Of a DNA stretch of 64,000 nt, positions 1 to 10,066 are shown piece after piece; positions within the stretch are counted from its first letter, which is position 1; every line of letters starts with the position of its first letter. A model generated the notes under the pieces. The model ran no database searches and was not told the DNA's origin. It worked only from the letters and a program-made list of their open reading frames with translations. Made by a program: the position numbers and the translations under genes. Origin of the DNA: Burkholderiales bacterium (GTDB lineage Bacteria; Pseudomonadota; Gammaproteobacteria; Burkholderiales; JAHFRG01); NCBI GenBank assembly GCA_035518095.1, contig DATIXX010000045.1:26208-90207 (forward strand), given 5' to 3'.

Positions 1-2
1 GG

Positions 3-80
3 TTGAGCACGCTGAGCAGTGACTGCGCCTGGATCAAAACGGCAATTGCGGCATGTTGGGAATTACCTAACCAAGCTTAG
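3..80 (+). CDS. possible C-terminal end of an upstream gene (partial)
   Basis: An open frame enters from the left edge and ends at TAG 78-80, encoding about 25 residues that end in WELPNQA. The stop lies 12 bases before the next start, as expected within an operon. The stretch is too short to assign a family and could be chance. Confidence 0.25.
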   Translation: MSTLSSDCAWIKTAIAACWELPNQA

Positions 81-92
81 CGAGGGCGAAAA

Positions 93-1016
93 ATGCGAGA
101 AAACAGTTTTCTGAGCCTCGGCCCTCACGGCTTTCATCGCATTGCTTATACCGAATCGGGCAGTCCCGATAATCCGCATGCTGTGGTTTGCGTGCACGGC
201 CTCACTCGCAACTCGCGCGACTTCGACTTTCTCGCCATGGCGCTGGCGAACGATTGCCACGTGGTGTGCCCCGACGTCGCGGGCCGCGGAAAAAGCGATT
301 GGCTGGCCCACAGCGAGGATTACAGTTACCCGGTTTATCTTTCCGACATGGCGGCACTGATTGCGCGCATTGGTCCAGGCACCCGGGTGTCGCGCTTCAT
401 TGCCAGGCTGTTGCGCCGTCCATCCGTACGTTACGTCGACTGGGTGGGAACGTCGATGGGCGGTCTGATCGGCATGATGCTGGCGGCGCAACCGAAATCG
501 CCGATACGGCGCCTGGTAATGAACGATGTTGGCTGGCTCGTTCCCGCCAACGCCCTGAACATCCTGAGTGATTATGTCGGCAAGGATCCGCGCTACGCCA
601 GCATTGAGCAATTCGAAGCCGACTTTCGCAAAGTGTACTCCACATTCGGGCCGCTCACCGAAGCGCAGTGGCGCCATCTCATCACCCACACCGTGAGGAG
701 GTTTGATGACGGCAGCTATGGCTTCAAATACGACCCGAAAATCGGTGAGCCGTTCAAAAGAAAATTTTTCCAAGACCTGGACTTATGGAACATCTGGTCA
801 AATGTACGCTGCCCGGTGTTGATTCTGCGCGGAGCACAGTCCGATTTCCTGCTCAAAGAAACTGCGGCGAAAATGTGCGAACGCAAAGCGCACACCGAAT
901 TGGTCGAATTTTCCGGTATTGGTCATGCGCCAATGTTGATGTCCGAGGACCAGATCAAAATCGTGCGCGATTTTCTGCTTGCCCCGGATTCGAGCATCCC
1001 CGTTTCCACGGGGTGA
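93..1016 (+). CDS. alpha/beta hydrolase
   Basis: 307-residue alpha/beta-fold hydrolase, probably a cytoplasmic esterase or lipase-type enzyme since no signal peptide or membrane segment is seen. The oxyanion-loop HG is at residues 35-36. The nucleophile elbow GTSMGG places Ser at about 121. The acid is probably the Asp of GAQSDF near 250, and the catalytic His is in GIGHAP near 277. The ATG is preceded by AGGG six bases upstream, which supports this start. The substrate cannot be told from sequence. A CCCCGT/ACGGGG hairpin spans the stop codon but has no T-run after it, so I do not call a terminator. Confidence 0.9.
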   Translation: MRENSFLSLGPHGFHRIAYTESGSPDNPHAVVCVHGLTRNSRDFDFLAMALANDCHVVCPDVAGRGKSDWLAHSEDYSYPVYLSDMAALIARIGPGTRVSRFIARLLRRPSVRYVDWVGTSMGGLIGMMLAAQPKSPIRRLVMNDVGWLVPANALNILSDYVGKDPRYASIEQFEADFRKVYSTFGPLTEAQWRHLITHTVRRFDDGSYGFKYDPKIGEPFKRKFFQDLDLWNIWSNVRCPVLILRGAQSDFLLKETAAKMCERKAHTELVEFSGIGHAPMLMSEDQIKIVRDFLLAPDSSIPVSTG

Positions 1017-1234
1017 GCTGCGCGCACGCCGGCGTGTTTAGCGTTACGATTTTCATCCAATTTTACTGTCATCCAGGAGCGCGTTATCGGCGTTTATCTC
1101 GGAATTAAATTCGCCCGCTCTGATCGCCGACCGGCTTCAATCCAACGCAGCATCGCGAGCGGCAGTGCACGCACAGCACGCAAATGGGACAAGGTGCGCG
1201 GCTTGAAGAACGCTCTTGGTTATCTGCTGATAGG

Positions 1235-2728
1235 CTAGGCGTTAGGCTTTTCTATGCCGCCGAAGCAAATGTATTTCAGCTGCACAAACTCTTCAATTCC
1301 GTATTTGGAACCTTCGCGGCCGATCCCGGATTGCTTCACTCCTCCGAATGGCGCGACCTCATTGGAAATGAGGCCGGTATTGACGCCCACCATTCCACAT
1401 TCGAGCGCTTCGGCAACACGGAAAATTCGTCCAATGTCACGGCTGTAGAAATATCCCGCGAGTCCGTATTCGGTGTCGTTGGCGATGCATACCGCGTCCC
1501 GCTCCGTTTTGAAGCGGAATAGCGGCGCCACCGGGCCAAACGTTTCTTCGTGCGCGAGCCGCATGCCGGTAGTGACGTCTGTGAGCACGGTGGGCTCAAA
1601 AAAAGTTCTTCCCAGGGCGTGGCGCTTGCCGCCCAACAGTAGTTTCGCGCCTTTGGCCGTGGCATCGGCGATATGGCCCTCCACTTTCTGCAACGCCTGC
1701 GCATCGATCAGCGGACCCTGAACCACGCCCGCTTCCATACCGTTTCCGACTTTGAAGCCTTTGACTCTCGCTACCAGTTTTGCGGCAAAAGCGTCATAGA
1801 CGCCATCCTGAACCAGGATGCGGTTGGCGCACACGCAAGTCTGTCCGGTGTTGCGATATTTGGACGCCAGCGCCCCTTCGACTGCGGCATCCAGATCCGC
1901 GTCATCAAACACAATGAACGGCGCATTGCCGCCCAGCTCCAGCGAGATTTTCTTCACCGTGCCGGCGCACTGGCTCATCAACAGCTTCCCGACCTCGGTG
2001 GAACCGGTAAAGGTGACCTTGCGCACCAGCGGATTGGCAGTCATTTCGCCACCTATCGTCGGCGCGTCACCGGTCACCACGTTCAGCACCCCCTTCGATA
2101 TTCCGGCCTCCTCGGCGAGCACGGCGAGCGCCAAGGCCGAGTAAGGCGTTTGTTCCGCGGGTTTTAGCACCATGACACAGCCGGCTGCGAGTGCCGCCCC
2201 GGCTTTACGGGTAATCATTGCCGCGGGAAAATTCCACGGGGTAATCGCGGCACAGACGCCGATCGGTTCCTTGATTACGATCAGGCGCTTGTCGGGGTGA
2301 TTCTGAGGAATGGTGTCGCCGTATATGCGTTTGCCCTCTTCAGCAAACCATTCGATAAAGGACGCGGCGTACGCAATTTCTCCTTTGGACTCCGCCAGCG
2401 GCTTGCCTTGTTCGGCCGTCATCAGCAATGCAAGGTCCTGCTGGTTGGCCATGATGAGATCAAACCAGCGGCGCAGCACGACCGCCCGCTCCTTGGCGGT
2501 CTTCGCGCGCCAGGAAGGCCACGCGGTGTGCGCGGCTTGTATTGCGCGTCGCGTTTCCTGGGCGCCCATATCAGGCACCGTGCCAAGTTGCGTGCCATTC
2601 GCCGGGTTGGCGACGGCAAATATCGCATTGCTGTCGGCATCGACCCATTCACCGTTGACGCAACACTGCTGCCGGAACAATGCAGTGTTATTTAGCTTGA
2701 GCGAAACAATGCTATCTGGTGCATTCAT
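1235..2728 (-). CDS. gabD: NAD(P)-dependent succinate-semialdehyde dehydrogenase
   Basis: 497-residue aldehyde dehydrogenase. The catalytic Glu is in LELGG and the catalytic Cys in GQTCVCANR. The cofactor-fold motif FTGSTEVGK and the C-terminal PFGGVKQSGIGREG are characteristic of the GabD/SSADH group, which oxidises succinate semialdehyde to succinate in GABA degradation. It is slightly longer than the roughly 480 residues usual for GabD. No GABA transaminase or transporter lies beside it, so the substrate could also come from another route. It is transcribed away from the histidine kinase gene. The family call is firm and the exact substrate is inferred. Confidence 0.9.
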   Translation of the reverse strand: MNAPDSIVSLKLNNTALFRQQCCVNGEWVDADSNAIFAVANPANGTQLGTVPDMGAQETRRAIQAAHTAWPSWRAKTAKERAVVLRRWFDLIMANQQDLALLMTAEQGKPLAESKGEIAYAASFIEWFAEEGKRIYGDTIPQNHPDKRLIVIKEPIGVCAAITPWNFPAAMITRKAGAALAAGCVMVLKPAEQTPYSALALAVLAEEAGISKGVLNVVTGDAPTIGGEMTANPLVRKVTFTGSTEVGKLLMSQCAGTVKKISLELGGNAPFIVFDDADLDAAVEGALASKYRNTGQTCVCANRILVQDGVYDAFAAKLVARVKGFKVGNGMEAGVVQGPLIDAQALQKVEGHIADATAKGAKLLLGGKRHALGRTFFEPTVLTDVTTGMRLAHEETFGPVAPLFRFKTERDAVCIANDTEYGLAGYFYSRDIGRIFRVAEALECGMVGVNTGLISNEVAPFGGVKQSGIGREGSKYGIEEFVQLKYICFGGIEKPNA

Positions 2729-3162
2729 GCGCTGTTGGAGAGGTCATAAGTATTGCGATAATGATTGCCGGAACCGTTTCAAAACGATCGGCGCACATAT
2801 TATTGTATACGTGTTTCCTGGTTTGTGGTCTCTGAACCTTTGTATTCTGCGCAATCCGGCCGCAGAACAAGCTCGCTTGAAGAGGCACAACTGCCGCCGC
2901 CGGCGATTTTACCAAATGCATGGCAAGCCGCAACGTGCAACATTGAAGACCGCGAGCGTTGGGGAACGGCGCTGGCGCGAGAATCGAATTGCCTCTTTTC
3001 AAAGGTTCAGGTAGATTGCCCGGTATTTACCGAATGATCCCAGTTTAATCCCTACAAAGTTGCCGGCGGAAACGTCTCAGCAATTGACTGAATGACCCAG
3101 GCCAAACGCTAAGCGGATCGGTGTATGCGGCAGCCGCAAATGACCATGAATCAGACTGCTAT
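2729..3162. other. 434-base divergent intergenic region, gabD / histidine kinase
   Basis: No credible gene is seen here. The region must hold promoters for gabD (minus) and the kinase pair (plus). Near 2800-2815 the minus strand reads GTATACAATAAT, containing TACAAT (5 of 6 to a -10 box) and a GTATAC core of the kind bound by some GntR-family repressors. I found no convincing -35 box, so neither reading is firm. Confidence 0.35.
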
Positions 3163-4911
3163 ATGATCAAGTCCGACCTGCTGCATAACATTTTGCTGGG
3201 CCTCGCCGCGCTAGTATTGGCAGGAGTATTGCTGTTTCTCTACAGCAAGACCCAGGCAGTCGACCTGCGCGAGCGGAACGAGATTTTGGATGACCTGCGC
3301 GTTTTGAAGGAAATTGACGGGCGCTGGGACGTAGACGTGCTGCGGGCGCGTCTCGAGTTCGGCTCGAATGAGCTGCCTGTGAGCAACCGTAGGTCCGTCG
3401 CCTTCAAAACACTTCAGAACCTAGATAGCGCGTTGCAAACGACGCGAAGCGCGGCATTAAGCGCCGGGCTTCCGGAACTCAGAAAGGCGATCTTGCAAAA
3501 AGCGGAGCTGGTTGAGAAATTCAAGCAAGAAAACCGCAGTGCTAATGATTCCTTGCAAGCGGTGCTCAAAGACTGCGCGGAACTGAGTACGCTGGCGTCC
3601 GAACTGCGACCGCGCTCCCCGGACCTGGAGCAAGCACTGAGCCGACTGGCTGCTGCGGCACCGCTATACTACTGGCTGGCGCAGGACCCGCAGCGCGCGA
3701 GCCTCGAAGCCGGCGCAGCGCAACTCCAGGAATTTCCCGACCCACTGCGCAATAAAGCAAGCGAACTCGCAGCAGCGGTGCAAGCACTGCTCAAGCATGA
3801 GGCGGCCGCGCAAGCGTTGTTCACCAAGCTTGAGTACCTGACCTCCGGCCCGCGCCTGGACACTCTGACGTCTTCCTTCAGCCGCGAGCTCGAGGTAACG
3901 CTGCAGGACAAGGAGCGCTATCGCGTTTACCTGATCGCCTACGCCAGCGCTCTCTTGATCCTGCTGGCTTATCTCGGCGCCAAGCTTAAGGCCGCGAACG
4001 TGAGCCTCGAACTCCGCGTTCAAGAGCGCACGCGCGAATTGTCCGAAGCGCTCAAACATCTCAAAGAATCTGAAGCGCAGCTTATCCAGTCAGAGAAAAT
4101 GTCGTCCCTCGGCCAAATGGTGGCGGGCGTTGCGCACGAAATCAATACGCCGCTCGCTTATGTCAAGAACAGCCTTGGCACGGTTGCCGATACGCTGCCC
4201 AACCTCGGCACCGTGATTGAGCACTCCGAGAGGCTACTCGCGCTGTTGCAGGCCGGCGGCAACGCCAACGCCGAGGAACTGAACCGTCAGTTCGCGCTGG
4301 TGTCGGCGCAGATCGCACGACTCAAGCAGCACCGTGTGATAGAAGAGCTGAACAAACTGGTCAAGGACGGACTCTACGGCACGGGCCAGGTAGCGGAGAT
4401 CGTCGGCAACCTGAAGGACTTCAGTCGTCTTGATCGCAGTAAAGTGACGAGCTTCAACCTGAATGAAGGCCTCGACAGCACCCTGCTACTCGCTAAGCAC
4501 ATGTTGAAATCAGTCACGGTCAAAAAATACTTTGACAATATTCCTGAAATTTCCTGTGCGCCGTCGCAAATCAACCAGGTGTTCCTCAATCTGATTACCA
4601 ACGCGACCCAGGCGATGGATGCCGGCAACGGCATACTCACTCTCACCACGACTCGCGACGGCGACGGCGTAGAAGTCGATATCGCGGACAACGGCAAAGG
4701 TATCCCGCCCGAAGTACTGCCGAAGATATTCGATCCATTCTTCACCACCAAGGAAATCGGCAAGGGTACCGGGCTCGGGCTTTCCATATCCTACAAGATT
4801 GTCCAACAGCACGGCGGTCGCATAAGCGTCAAATCGAAGGTCGGCGCCGGCACTACGTTTACCGTGTGGCTGCCGGTGAAACCGCCGGCCGAAGCAAAAA
4901 CTGCTGCATAA
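3163..4911 (+). CDS. membrane-bound sensor histidine kinase
   Basis: About 582 residues from the ATG at 3163. A GTG at 3121 would add 14 polar residues ahead of the first membrane helix and is less likely. Order: TM helix near 8-27, a mostly helical periplasmic region of about 225 residues, a second TM helix near 254-273, a coiled coil, the phosphoacceptor H-box (VAHEINTPL, His about 325), the N-box (NLITNATQAM), DNGKGI, and GTGLGLS in the G2 region. It is a complete HisKA-HATPase kinase with no receiver domain. The Ser/Thr kinase with two receivers starts 15 bases downstream, so the pair is probably co-transcribed and that protein is the natural phosphotransfer partner (inference). Confidence 0.92.
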   Translation: MIKSDLLHNILLGLAALVLAGVLLFLYSKTQAVDLRERNEILDDLRVLKEIDGRWDVDVLRARLEFGSNELPVSNRRSVAFKTLQNLDSALQTTRSAALSAGLPELRKAILQKAELVEKFKQENRSANDSLQAVLKDCAELSTLASELRPRSPDLEQALSRLAAAAPLYYWLAQDPQRASLEAGAAQLQEFPDPLRNKASELAAAVQALLKHEAAAQALFTKLEYLTSGPRLDTLTSSFSRELEVTLQDKERYRVYLIAYASALLILLAYLGAKLKAANVSLELRVQERTRELSEALKHLKESEAQLIQSEKMSSLGQMVAGVAHEINTPLAYVKNSLGTVADTLPNLGTVIEHSERLLALLQAGGNANAEELNRQFALVSAQIARLKQHRVIEELNKLVKDGLYGTGQVAEIVGNLKDFSRLDRSKVTSFNLNEGLDSTLLLAKHMLKSVTVKKYFDNIPEISCAPSQINQVFLNLITNATQAMDAGNGILTLTTTRDGDGVEVDIADNGKGIPPEVLPKIFDPFFTTKEIGKGTGLGLSISYKIVQQHGGRISVKSKVGAGTTFTVWLPVKPPAEAKTAA

Positions 4912-4926
4912 CACCACGCCACGGCA

Positions 4927-6816
4927 ATGACGCATCCAGTCAAAATCGGCAAATACGAAATACAGGGCGTACTCGGCAAGGGCGGCATGGGCGTCGTTTA
5001 CAAGGGATGGGATCCCGCGATCTCGCGCAGCGTCGCGATAAAAGCGATCGCCAAGGCTTCGCTTGACCCCGGCGAGCTTAAACAGGTGAGGAATCGCTTC
5101 CAGCACGAGGCGCAGGCCGTCGGCCGTCTGGTGCATCCGCGCATCGTGCAGATCTACGACTATGGCGAGGACGAAGAAACCGAATACATCGTGATGGAGC
5201 TGGTCAACGGCAAGACCCTGGCGCGGCACTTGGCGCAGGAAACTGTGTACGAAATGCACGAAGTCGGCGAGATAATCCGCCAGTTGCTCGACGGCATCGG
5301 CTATGCGCACGGCGAAGGCGTCATACATCGCGACATCAAACCGTCGAACATCATGATCAACAACGACGGCCGAATCAAAATCAGCGACTTCGGCATTGCG
5401 CACATTGAGTCTTCTGATCTGACACAGTCCGGAGACGTGTTCGGCACGCTGCATTACATGGCCCCCGAGCAGTTCCTCGGTGCCGATGTCAATGAGCTGG
5501 CCGACCTGTACGCGATTGGCGTGATCGCGTATGAGCTGCTGACCGGCAGCAAACCCTTTTACGGGACCGCCGCCACTATAATGCAGCAGGTGTTGAACGA
5601 GACGCCGGCCAATCCGTCGCTCCTGAATCCCAAGCTGTCGCCGCTAATGGACCGCGTGCTGCAACAAGCGCTTGCCAAGAATCGCCGGGATCGCTTTCAG
5701 AGCGCGCGCGAATTTTCCGAGGCGTTTCGCGAAGCGCTCGGTGCGTCCCTCAATTCGAGCGGTGCTGCGGCCGGCCCGGCCGCCGCGGCGCTTGATAGCA
5801 AGGCGCTGCTCAACGCGGCGAAGCTCCTCAATACCGCCGGGGCGAAGCCGGTTGCCGAGAACGTGGACATACTGCTGGAGATGGCCGGCGAAAGCGCAAT
5901 CAGCCTCGATACCGGCGTGAAAAGAGCATGCCTGCTGGTAATCGACGACGAAGAAAGAATACTGACTGCGCTCAAATCGCTTTTCCGGACGCGCTATCAT
6001 GTGTTCGCCACCACCGACGGCAACAAGGCGCTTGATTTTCTCGGCAAACACCAGATGCACGTTATCGTCAGCGATCAACGCATGCCGGTGATGCAGGGCG
6101 TGGAACTGCTGCGCCGGTCGCGCGAGATTTCGCCGCGCAGCGTACGCATCCTGTTGACCGGTTATTCCGACCTGGCCGCGATCGTAGGCTCGATCAATGA
6201 CGGCGAGGTCTACCGCTTCATCAGCAAACCGTGGGACAACAGTGAGTTGCAGCGAATCATCGCAGAGGCGGCGACCATTGCGCTGGAGCTCGCCGATACC
6301 AAGACCGAGCCGGTGGCACTTCCGAAAAAAATGGATGCAGGAATACTGGTAATAGATAAGGACGAAGAAATCTTCCGCGTTACGCGCGAGCTAATCGGCG
6401 GGTTGTGCCAGGTAATCCACGCAGCGAATCTCGAATCCGCGTTCGCAGCATTACGGTCACAGGAAATCGCGGTCGTGATTGCCGATATTGACTCCGGCCA
6501 CGAGCAACTAACCGCAATGTTGAAGCTCCTGAAACAGGAGCATCCGCAAATCCTGTCCGTCGTCGTCACCACCGCGTCGGATTCGGAACTCGTGATCGAG
6601 CTCATTAATCAGGCACAGATCTTCCGTTTCCTCAACAAGCCGGTGAACGTCCGACTGCTGAAAAGCCACGTGCATGCGGCGCTGCAGCGCTATCTCACCT
6701 ACCGGCAAACGCCCAAGCTCGTCGCTGAGCGTCGGCCGCAGCTGGGCCAAGAAGAAGGGGCATCCTCGCTTGACAGCGGCATCCTCGACAGCATCAAGTC
6801 GCAGCACGGGCGGTAG
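4927..6816 (+). CDS. Ser/Thr protein kinase fused to two receiver domains
   Basis: 629 residues with no membrane segment. Residues about 10-270 are a Hanks-type kinase: glycine loop GKGGMGVVYKG, Lys39, HRD 134-136, DFG 154-156 and APE 179-181, all intact. An Ala-rich linker leads to receiver 1 (acidic pair Asp340-Asp341, phosphoacceptor Asp383 in SDQRMP, Lys434), which resembles RpfG-type receivers. Receiver 2 begins near 471; it has phosphoacceptor Asp520 in IADID and a conserved Lys in FLNKPVN, but its acidic pocket reads DKD. The gene follows the histidine kinase by 15 bases. A likely scheme is that His-Asp phosphotransfer to the receivers controls the Ser/Thr kinase. Targets are unknown. 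Confidence 0.92.
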   Translation: MTHPVKIGKYEIQGVLGKGGMGVVYKGWDPAISRSVAIKAIAKASLDPGELKQVRNRFQHEAQAVGRLVHPRIVQIYDYGEDEETEYIVMELVNGKTLARHLAQETVYEMHEVGEIIRQLLDGIGYAHGEGVIHRDIKPSNIMINNDGRIKISDFGIAHIESSDLTQSGDVFGTLHYMAPEQFLGADVNELADLYAIGVIAYELLTGSKPFYGTAATIMQQVLNETPANPSLLNPKLSPLMDRVLQQALAKNRRDRFQSAREFSEAFREALGASLNSSGAAAGPAAAALDSKALLNAAKLLNTAGAKPVAENVDILLEMAGESAISLDTGVKRACLLVIDDEERILTALKSLFRTRYHVFATTDGNKALDFLGKHQMHVIVSDQRMPVMQGVELLRRSREISPRSVRILLTGYSDLAAIVGSINDGEVYRFISKPWDNSELQRIIAEAATIALELADTKTEPVALPKKMDAGILVIDKDEEIFRVTRELIGGLCQVIHAANLESAFAALRSQEIAVVIADIDSGHEQLTAMLKLLKQEHPQILSVVVTTASDSELVIELINQAQIFRFLNKPVNVRLLKSHVHAALQRYLTYRQTPKLVAERRPQLGQEEGASSLDSGILDSIKSQHGR

Positions 6817-6991
6817 GAAACATGAGAATCGGGAAATCGTAACTCTGGACTACGGGCGCGCGTTCGGCATGGTGCTCGGCAATCGCCCGGAACGATCGCC
6901 TTGAGAAACGTGATGCTAATTCGATTGAGCGAAGCAAAATCCCGCGGCACGTGCGCGATCGAGTTTAGGGAATCTCATATTTGTCCCCGCC

Positions 6992-8005
6992 TCAGGAGCG
7001 CCGCGCCAGCGGCAGATTCATTAATAGGTTCTGCGGTTTCATATGCAACCGGTTGTCGGCGGTCATCGCCATGCCGAGAAATACAGGTCGCCCGGCGATT
7101 TCTGTGCGCATATCTTGAGCATCGAGAAAATCCAATCGGAACAGGCACAACAGCCGGCGCTGGCGTTCCTCCGATACCTCCTTGCCGAGGTACACGTCAT
7201 TTAGGATGGCGCTCGCCTCGGCATCCAGGCCGACATGCCAGAACCATTCCTCGCTCTCGATTTTAGGCACCGCGTTCACCTTTACCGGCACTTTATGAAA
7301 ATGCTCAATCCATGCTTCGAGGACGCGGCACAACGCAGCGCAGCCGGGATGAGACGAATTTAACACAAGCACCGTATCGTGATATTCGTCGCGCCCCCAG
7401 TAAAATGCGGCGTTTTCGTCGTCCAGCACGGTCAGGCCAAGGTCTTTCAATGGGGCCTGCGCCTCGATGAGAAAGCGCCCGATGTTGCCAAGACCGCCGT
7501 TTTGCGCATGTGTATTTAGGGTTGCTGCATCTGCCGCCAGGACTGCGCCGTTATTGAAACTGATTTTCTGCTCCCGGAACAGCATTTCCGCCGCGCGCGC
7601 CCGCAATGGTTCAGGGTGCCACTCGAGAATGTGGCGCAAAATCACCTGAACCAAATGATCTATGAAAAGCGGCGGTACTGTCGCGTCGGCGTCCTGAAAG
7701 ATTGCGGCATAACACGCCTCTAGCGACGGTGCTGCTAGCAATCGCTCCCTGAAACGAAGCATGATGCGGTAATTTTCCCGGGAATCTTCGTCGGCAATCG
7801 CGGCGACGCGCGCATCAGGCACTTGAGCCCGCGGATCGGCCAACAGGTCTTGATGCAGGGTGCGCTCGCTGGCACAAGAGCCCGGAATAGGGTGCAATTC
7901 GGGCCGCATAAAGTAACTGCGCAGGAAATCGTCGGTGAGAACCAGCCGCCCATGTGTTTCCCGCTTGAGTTGATGAAATCCGCAATTGGTCCAGAAATCG
8001 ACCAT
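6992..8005 (-). CDS. DUF6352 family protein
   Basis: 337 residues from ATG 8005, starting MVDFWTNCGF. A GTG at 8020 would add five residues, but this N-terminus fits my memory of the DUF6352 family from Betaproteobacteria. The protein appears soluble and cytoplasmic with no recognised catalytic motif. It starts 15 bases after the rhlE stop on the same strand, so it is probably read from the same transcript. Function is unknown. The family name is from memory and should be checked by profile search. Confidence 0.75.
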   Translation of the reverse strand: MVDFWTNCGFHQLKRETHGRLVLTDDFLRSYFMRPELHPIPGSCASERTLHQDLLADPRAQVPDARVAAIADEDSRENYRIMLRFRERLLAAPSLEACYAAIFQDADATVPPLFIDHLVQVILRHILEWHPEPLRARAAEMLFREQKISFNNGAVLAADAATLNTHAQNGGLGNIGRFLIEAQAPLKDLGLTVLDDENAAFYWGRDEYHDTVLVLNSSHPGCAALCRVLEAWIEHFHKVPVKVNAVPKIESEEWFWHVGLDAEASAILNDVYLGKEVSEERQRRLLCLFRLDFLDAQDMRTEIAGRPVFLGMAMTADNRLHMKPQNLLMNLPLARRS

Positions 8006-8020
8006 CTTGACGAGCTGCAC

Positions 8021-9367
8021 TCAAGCGCTGTGTTTTGCTTTGCCAGGCGGTAAAAACAATGCGGGTACCGATTTCTTCGGATGAGGTTGCCTCTGCGCAA
8101 GCGTTTGCTGCACAACACGCGGCTTGCCCGCCGGCGCAATATGTACAACGTTGCTGTGCTCACGTTTAAAAGCGTGCGGCTTCTCCATGCCCGGTCGGCC
8201 TCTGTCGTGATGATCTGCTCTCTGATTCGGCCCAAAACCGGGCACGGCTTTGACGGGCAGTGTGAACTTGAGGAAGCGTTCGACGTCCTTGAGCTGATCC
8301 GTTTCCTCTGGCGACACCAGCGATATCGCGCTGCCGGAACTGCCGGCGCGGCCCGCCCGGCCGATGCGGTGTACATAGTCTCCGGCGACATGCGGCAGCT
8401 CGTAATTCACCACGTGAGGCAATTCCTCAATATCCAGTCCGCGCGCCGCAATATCCGTTGCAACCAGTACTCTCACTTTGCCGCTTTTAAAATCCGCCAA
8501 TGCCTGGATGCGCGCCGGCTGGCTCTTGTTGCTGTGGATCGCGGTGGAATGGATGCCATCGCGCACCAGCTGCTGCGCAAGCCGATTAGCGCTATGCTTG
8601 GTGCGGGTAAAAACCAGTACCTGCTGCAGATTTTGCGATTTGATAATGTGCGAAAGCAGTTCGCGCTTGCGCTTTTGATCAACTAAATGCACCACATGTT
8701 GCACCATCTCCGCCGCGGCGTTGCTTCGTCCAATTTCAATTCGCGCCGGTTTTTTCATAAGACTGTCCGCAAGTTTCTTGATGTCTTCGGAGAAAGTGGC
8801 CGAGAAAAGCAGGTTCTGCCTGTTTGTCGGTAGCAGTGCAAGAATTCTTCTGATGTCCGGCAAGAAACCCATATCCAGCATGCGATCCGCTTCATCCAGC
8901 ACCAGGATTTCCACTCTGGACAGATTAACAGTCCTCTGCTGCACGTGGTCCAGCAGCCGCCCGGGGGTAGCCACCAGTATATCTACGCCTGACTGCAATT
9001 CCTTAATTTGCGGATTGATGTTGACACCGCCAAAGACTACTGCAGGTTTCAGCATGAGATATCTGCCGTAAGTGCGAACGCTTTCCGCCACCTGCATCGC
9101 CAGCTCGCGTGTCGGCGCCAAAATCAACGCGCGTATTGGGTGCCGCGCCGGAGACGTACTGGTATTGGAATGAATTTTTAAGCGCTGCAGGATGGGCCAG
9201 GTAAAGCCCGCGGTCTTGCCGGTGCCGGTCTGAGCTCTGGCCATCACGTCCAGCCCGGTAAGTATCGGCGGAATAGCCTGCTCCTGCACAGGCGTGGGTT
9301 CGCTATAACCCTGGTCGCTAATTGCGCGCAGAATTTCGGCCGAGAGGCCGAGTTTGCTAAAAGGCAT
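8021..9367 (-). CDS. rhlE: DEAD-box ATP-dependent RNA helicase, RhlE type
   Basis: 448 residues. The motifs run in order: Q motif ([10 protein letters not shown]), Walker [15 protein letters not shown], Walker B DEAD in [18 protein letters not shown] and HRIGRAGR. A basic, low-complexity C-terminal tail follows from about residue 385. RhlE-type helicases remodel RNA during ribosome assembly and cold adaptation. The roughly 165-base stretch upstream is a plausible long leader. DUF6352 follows on the same strand. Confidence 0.93.
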   Translation of the reverse strand: MPFSKLGLSAEILRAISDQGYSEPTPVQEQAIPPILTGLDVMARAQTGTGKTAGFTWPILQRLKIHSNTSTSPARHPIRALILAPTRELAMQVAESVRTYGRYLMLKPAVVFGGVNINPQIKELQSGVDILVATPGRLLDHVQQRTVNLSRVEILVLDEADRMLDMGFLPDIRRILALLPTNRQNLLFSATFSEDIKKLADSLMKKPARIEIGRSNAAAEMVQHVVHLVDQKRKRELLSHIIKSQNLQQVLVFTRTKHSANRLAQQLVRDGIHSTAIHSNKSQPARIQALADFKSGKVRVLVATDIAARGLDIEELPHVVNYELPHVAGDYVHRIGRAGRAGSSGSAISLVSPEETDQLKDVERFLKFTLPVKAVPGFGPNQRADHHDRGRPGMEKPHAFKREHSNVVHIAPAGKPRVVQQTLAQRQPHPKKSVPALFLPPGKAKHSA

Positions 9368-9532
9368 AGTTCATTCTCCTAAATCGGCCTAACCGAGCAA
9401 AGCCCGGGACCGGTCTAGGCAAACGACTATATATTTCGATTCGTATGGGGTGAGGCTCCGCGGCCCAGACCGGACAGGGTGGCCGCACGTGCCGCCTATC
9501 ATACATGATCATCGACAATTGCAAAACATGCA

Positions 9533-10066
9533 TTATTTCGCAGCCAGCAGCTTCAGATCTTCAATGACCTGTTTGGAATTGCGTGAAGTATCGGCGCTGA
9601 GATAAACCTTGGCGATTTTTCCCTGAGGACTTATTAAGAAAGTATTACGCTTGGCAAACTTGATGATGCCCAGATTTAAAATTGAGCCATAGCGTTTCGC
9701 GGTGTCTCCATTTTTGTCCGCCAGCAAGGGAAAGGGCAGATGGTATTTCCTCGCGAACGCAGCGTGGCTCGCGCTATCGTCCACACTCACGCCTACCACC
9801 TGCGCACCCATTGCCGTCAGCTGCTGCAAGTCGTCGCGGAAGGTGCATGCTTGCTGAGTGCACCCCGGCGTATCGTCCTTGGGATAGAAATACAGTACCA
9901 ACCATTTGCCGCTGAAATCGCGCAGGCTGTGCACGGTGCCGTTCTGATCAGGCAGGCTGAAATCCGGGGCCGGTTCGCCAGCCTTCGGAGTGCCGGCGGC
10001 CCGCACGAAATTGCTCCAAAAAACCATGCCGAGCGCCAACACCAGCCCTAAAATCACGAATTTCAT
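9533..10066 (-). CDS. secreted peroxiredoxin, Bcp/PrxQ type
   Basis: 177 residues from ATG 10066, which overlaps the MFS transporter stop as ATGA. The frame stays open further upstream, but that stretch translates as transporter antisense and is not protein-like. A signal peptide spans about residues 1-23 (hydrophobic core, then VRAAG). The thioredoxin-fold peroxidase domain carries the peroxidatic Cys in DDTPGC with a second Cys five residues on (TPGCTQQAC), the PrxQ/Bcp arrangement. It reduces peroxides with thiol reductants. Export is unusual, since typical Bcp is cytoplasmic. The 4-base overlap suggests translational coupling to the transporter. Confidence 0.88.
   Translation of the reverse strand: MKFVILGLVLALGMVFWSNFVRAAGTPKAGEPAPDFSLPDQNGTVHSLRDFSGKWLVLYFYPKDDTPGCTQQACTFRDDLQQLTAMGAQVVGVSVDDSASHAAFARKYHLPFPLLADKNGDTAKRYGSILNLGIIKFAKRNTFLISPQGKIAKVYLSADTSRNSKQVIEDLKLLAAK

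Noticed and set aside
4510..5454. Long minus-strand open frame (314 codons)
   Set aside because: It lies antisense to the histidine kinase and Ser/Thr kinase genes and its translation has no recognised domain.
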